Source: Comamonadaceae bacterium
Lineage (GTDB): Bacteria > Pseudomonadota > Gammaproteobacteria > Burkholderiales > Burkholderiaceae_C
Length of the DNA: 7,952 nucleotides
Reading direction: 5' to 3'
Assembly: GCA_947466165.1 (NCBI GenBank)
Contig: CANIDW010000060.1
Location: forward strand, 1 to 7,952
The position numbers and the translations under genes are program-made. Positions 5,999 to 7,952 of this stretch are shown here, one piece after another; positions within the stretch are counted from its first letter, which is position 1, and every line of letters starts with the position of its first letter. Below the pieces are notes generated by a model, which worked only from the letters and a program-made list of their open reading frames with translations, ran no database searches and had not been told where the DNA came from.

Positions 5999-6075
5999 TG
6001 GTCGGAGTACAAGGATTCGAACCTTGGACCCCCTGGTCCCAAACCAGGTGCGCTACCAGACTGCGCCACACTCCG
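5999..6075 (-). tRNA. tRNA-Pro(TGG)
   Basis: A complete 77-base tRNA is read on the minus strand. The 5' acceptor CGGAGTG pairs with 3' TACTCCG, allowing a G-T pair, followed by discriminator A and an encoded CCA (complement of 5999-6001). The D arm holds GGCGCAGTCTGGTAGCGCA. The anticodon stem CCTGG/CCAGG encloses loop TTTGGGA, so the anticodon is TGG (reads CCA/CCG/CCN proline codons). The T arm contains GGTTCGAATCC. The starting C at the 5' end is typical of bacterial tRNA-Pro. No duplicated 3' tRNA fragment or integrase is seen nearby, so the locus shows no sign of being used as an attachment site in this window. Confidence 0.97.
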
Positions 6076-6086
6076 ACATGTCTCAA

Positions 6087-6092
6087 ATTATA
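6087..6092 (-). promoter_or_regulatory. -10 box of the tRNA-Pro promoter
   Basis: On the minus strand a perfect TATAAT lies 11 bases before the tRNA 5' end, placing transcription start about five bases upstream of the mature tRNA. The -35 position (GTAAAA at 17-base spacing) is a poor match, so activation may rely on upstream sequence or on read-through from the GST gene, which has no clear terminator. Confidence 0.6.
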
Positions 6093-6136
6093 GCCCGATA
6101 AGACCGGTTTTTTACCCGGGTTCGTTTTTTGGGCGC

Positions 6137-6841
6137 TTAGCGGCGCACCAGCTGGGTTTTGCCAAACAGGATTTCTTTGGCTTGCGCGTCGTTCACAGGG
6201 GGGCGCAGGGCGGTCAACACCTCTACACCGCGTTGAACTGCCGGGCGGGCGGCGATCAGGTCAAACCAGCGCTTGAGGTGCGGATAGTCGGCCCAGTCGA
6301 TGCCCTGGTTGGCCCAGTTGCGCAGCCAGGGGAAGATGGCAATGTCGGCGATGGTGTACTGATTGCCGGCGATGAATTTATGGCTGGAGAGTTGCTTGTC
6401 CATCACGCCGTAAAGGCGCTTGGTTTCGTTGGTGTAACGGTTGATCGCGTACTCGACTTTTTCAGGTGCATAAATGCGAAAGTGATGCGTTTGCCCGAGC
6501 ATGGGCCCGACGCCGCCCATTTGGAACATCAGCCATTGCAGCACCTGGTATTTAAGCCGGTCTGTTTTAGGCAAAAACTTGCCGGTTTTGGCGGCCAGAT
6601 AAAGCAAGATGGCGCCCGACTCGAACAGCGAAATGGGTTGACCGTCCGGACCATTCGGGTCCACGATGGCGGGGATGCGGTTGTTCGGGCTGATGGCCAG
6701 AAACTCGGGCTTGAATTGATCACCTTTGCCGATGTTGACCGGGATGGCCTGCCAATCGCGGCCTTCACGCAGGCCGCACTCCTCGAGCATGATGTGGACC
6801 TTGTGGCCGTTGGGCGTGGCCCATGAGTAAACCTTGATCAT
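6137..6841 (-). CDS. YfcG-like glutathione S-transferase / disulfide-bond oxidoreductase
   Basis: This encodes a 234-residue cytoplasmic protein of the nu-class (YfcG/YghU) GST group. The N-terminal thioredoxin-like domain shows the TPNG motif (9-12), used in place of a catalytic cysteine or tyrosine to hold the glutathione thiol. It continues with NIGKGDQFKPEFLAISPNN, the cis-proline in RIPAI (55-59), and the glutathione gamma-glutamyl binding FESGAI (73-78). The all-helical C-terminal domain has GPMLGQTHHF (112-121) and the IADIA folding motif (164-168). E. coli YfcG is known for glutathione-dependent disulfide reduction rather than classic conjugation, and the shared motifs suggest the same here. 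The frame is open to 6931, but the ATG at 6841 is chosen because AGGAA lies about five bases ahead and the first strand (MIKVYSWATPNG) begins there. It lies 67 bases downstream of the phosphotransferase gene on the same strand. Confidence 0.93.
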   Translation of the reverse strand: MIKVYSWATPNGHKVHIMLEECGLREGRDWQAIPVNIGKGDQFKPEFLAISPNNRIPAIVDPNGPDGQPISLFESGAILLYLAAKTGKFLPKTDRLKYQVLQWLMFQMGGVGPMLGQTHHFRIYAPEKVEYAINRYTNETKRLYGVMDKQLSSHKFIAGNQYTIADIAIFPWLRNWANQGIDWADYPHLKRWFDLIAARPAVQRGVEVLTALRPPVNDAQAKEILFGKTQLVRR

Positions 6842-6908
6842 CTTGTTTCCTGATGTGTTGCAAAAATAAGTCTTCACTTTAGTACAAAGCCAACTGGCTT
6901 GCAGGCGG

Positions 6909-7952
6909 TCAGCGCTGACTTTGCTGCGCAAAGCGCCAGGCTAACTCGGCCAGCGGCCGTGCCCCTGCGGCAGAAGCCACTGCCTGCGCACTGGCCGCGG
7001 TGCCCGCTTCGATCCGCTTGGCAATGCCTTGCAAAATCGCAGCCATGCGAAACAGGTTGTAAGCGAGGTAAAAATCCCAGTCGTTCAACACTGCCTCTGG
7101 CGTGCTCAACCCGGTACGCTCGCAGTAACGTCGCACGTAGTCAGCTTCTGTCGGAATACCCAGGCTTGGCAGGTCCAATCCCCCGATGCCGCGAAAGGTG
7201 CCAGGCGATATATGCCAGCCCATGCAGTGGTAGCTCAGGTCGGCCAGCGGATGCCCCAGGGTTGAGAGTTCCCAGTCCAGAACGGCAAGTACGCGCGGCT
7301 CTGTGGGGTGAAAAATCAGGTTATCGAGTCTGAAGTCGCCGTGCACGATGGAGACCATGCCAGGGTCCATCGCCGCCGCTGGCACATGGGCAGGCAGCCA
7401 AGCCATGAGTCTGTCCATCTCCTCGATGGGCTGCGTGATGGAGGCGCTGTATTGCTTGCTCCACCGGCCGATCTGGCGCTCGAAATAATTACCCGGTTTG
7501 CCGTAATCAGCCAGCCCCCGGGCTGCAAACGGAACGCGGTGCAAAGCGCTGATGACGCGGTTCATTTCGCCGTAAATTTCTGCGCGTTCGGTCTTTGTCA
7601 TGCCGGGCAGGGACTGGTCCCAGAGTACCCGGCCTTCGATAAATTCCATCACGAAAAAAGCCCTGCCGATGACCGACTCGTCTTCGCACAGGCAGTGCAT
7701 ACGCGGAGCCGGTACATCGGTGCCGGCCAGACCTTGCATGACCTTGAACTCTCGCTCGACTGCGTGCGCCGAGGGCAGCAGCTTGGCTACCGGGCCAGGC
7801 TTGGTACGCATCACATAAGCGCGCCCTGGCGTCATGAGTTTGTAGGTGGGGTTAGATTGACCGCCTTTGAAAATCTCTACCTTCAGCGGGCCATCAAAGC
7901 CTTCCAAACGCTGCGACAGGTAAGCGCTCAAAGCAGCGATGTCAAAAGCATG
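6909..7952 (-). CDS. APH-fold phosphotransferase (ACAD10/11-like), 5' end beyond the window
   Basis: The visible 347 residues belong to the aminoglycoside-phosphotransferase/choline-kinase fold. In visible numbering, a GGQSNPTY glycine-rich/ATP loop (about 30-37) and VMRTKPG with the ATP-binding Arg/Lys strand are followed by FVMEFIEGRVLWD (hinge). The catalytic HGDFRLDN carries Asp206 and Asn211, and the metal-binding AVLDWELSTLGHP carries Asp226. These bacterial proteins resemble the N-terminal kinase domain of ACAD10/11 and are usually encoded beside acyl-CoA dehydrogenases. The Pseudomonas LvaA member phosphorylates a 4-hydroxyacyl-CoA. Antibiotic resistance is not implied. A TTG at 7931 could be read as a start, but the frame stays open to the window edge with family-like residues (HAFDIAAL). 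The true start is therefore probably a short way outside, and the entry is 5'-partial. The GST gene follows after 67 bases. Confidence 0.92.
   Translation of the reverse strand, partial: HAFDIAALSAYLSQRLEGFDGPLKVEIFKGGQSNPTYKLMTPGRAYVMRTKPGPVAKLLPSAHAVEREFKVMQGLAGTDVPAPRMHCLCEDESVIGRAFFVMEFIEGRVLWDQSLPGMTKTERAEIYGEMNRVISALHRVPFAARGLADYGKPGNYFERQIGRWSKQYSASITQPIEEMDRLMAWLPAHVPAAAMDPGMVSIVHGDFRLDNLIFHPTEPRVLAVLDWELSTLGHPLADLSYHCMGWHISPGTFRGIGGLDLPSLGIPTEADYVRRYCERTGLSTPEAVLNDWDFYLAYNLFRMAAILQGIAKRIEAGTAASAQAVASAAGARPLAELAWRFAQQSQR

Noticed and set aside
5999..6136. tRNA-Pro as an attachment site for a mobile element
   Set aside because: The tRNA is intact, there is no duplicated 3' fragment in the window, and the flanking genes are ordinary chromosomal ones with no integrase.
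6182..6826. 214-codon plus-strand open frame opposite the GST gene
   Set aside because: It is a mirror of the GST coding frame with no recognisable domain. The GST on the minus strand has full family motifs and a good ribosome binding site.
1..7952. CRISPR array, insertion sequence or defence system
   Set aside because: No regularly spaced direct repeats, no transposase or integrase frame with terminal inverted repeats, and no nuclease, helicase or toxin-antitoxin pair were found on either strand.

Overview
The window looks like chromosomal DNA of a betaproteobacterium, order Burkholderiales and most likely Comamonadaceae (Polaromonas/Rhodoferax-like). This is judged from protein style (RdgC beginning MFKTASYFRI, a RimO with a proline/serine-rich N-terminal extension, an acyl-CoA-dehydrogenase-associated phosphotransferase, a YfcG-type GST), moderately high GC in the genes, and GTG/TTG start use. 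No database search was possible, so the taxon is an inference.

Left part (1-935): gene-poor and AT-rich (about 38% GC by hand count over 1-180), with no intact gene. It holds the decayed C-terminal half of an XRE-type helix-turn-helix regulator (367-528), a cluster of TTGAC repeats, a set of G-rich GGGGGTACA-like short repeats (713-756) and a strong rightward intrinsic terminator (841-874). The terminator has no recognisable gene before it and may end a small RNA. This is best read as the scarred edge of a former mobile or horizontally acquired segment.

Middle-left (936-3421): a small cupin protein gene (-) diverges from a LysR-type regulator gene (+), a classic regulator/target layout with candidate operators between them. 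The LysR gene converges on rdgC (-), with only 14 bases between the two genes.

Middle (3529-5922): a zinc-ribbon NUDIX hydrolase gene lies directly downstream of a small antibiotic-biosynthesis-monooxygenase (ABM)-fold gene, 8 bases apart on the minus strand. This pair diverges from rimO (+), the ribosomal protein S12 methylthiotransferase. rimO may be transcribed as a leaderless mRNA. A bidirectional terminator separates rimO from a tRNA-Pro(TGG) gene on the minus strand.

Right part (6137-7952): a YfcG-like glutathione S-transferase/disulfide oxidoreductase gene and, upstream on the same strand, an APH/choline-kinase-fold phosphotransferase of the ACAD10/11-like type whose 5' end runs off the window.

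From 936 onward this is mostly ordinary housekeeping and accessory metabolism. I found no clear new multi-gene system. The points most worth a second look are the scarred 1-935 region with its orphan terminator, the cupin/LysR intergenic symmetry, and the probable leaderless start of rimO.
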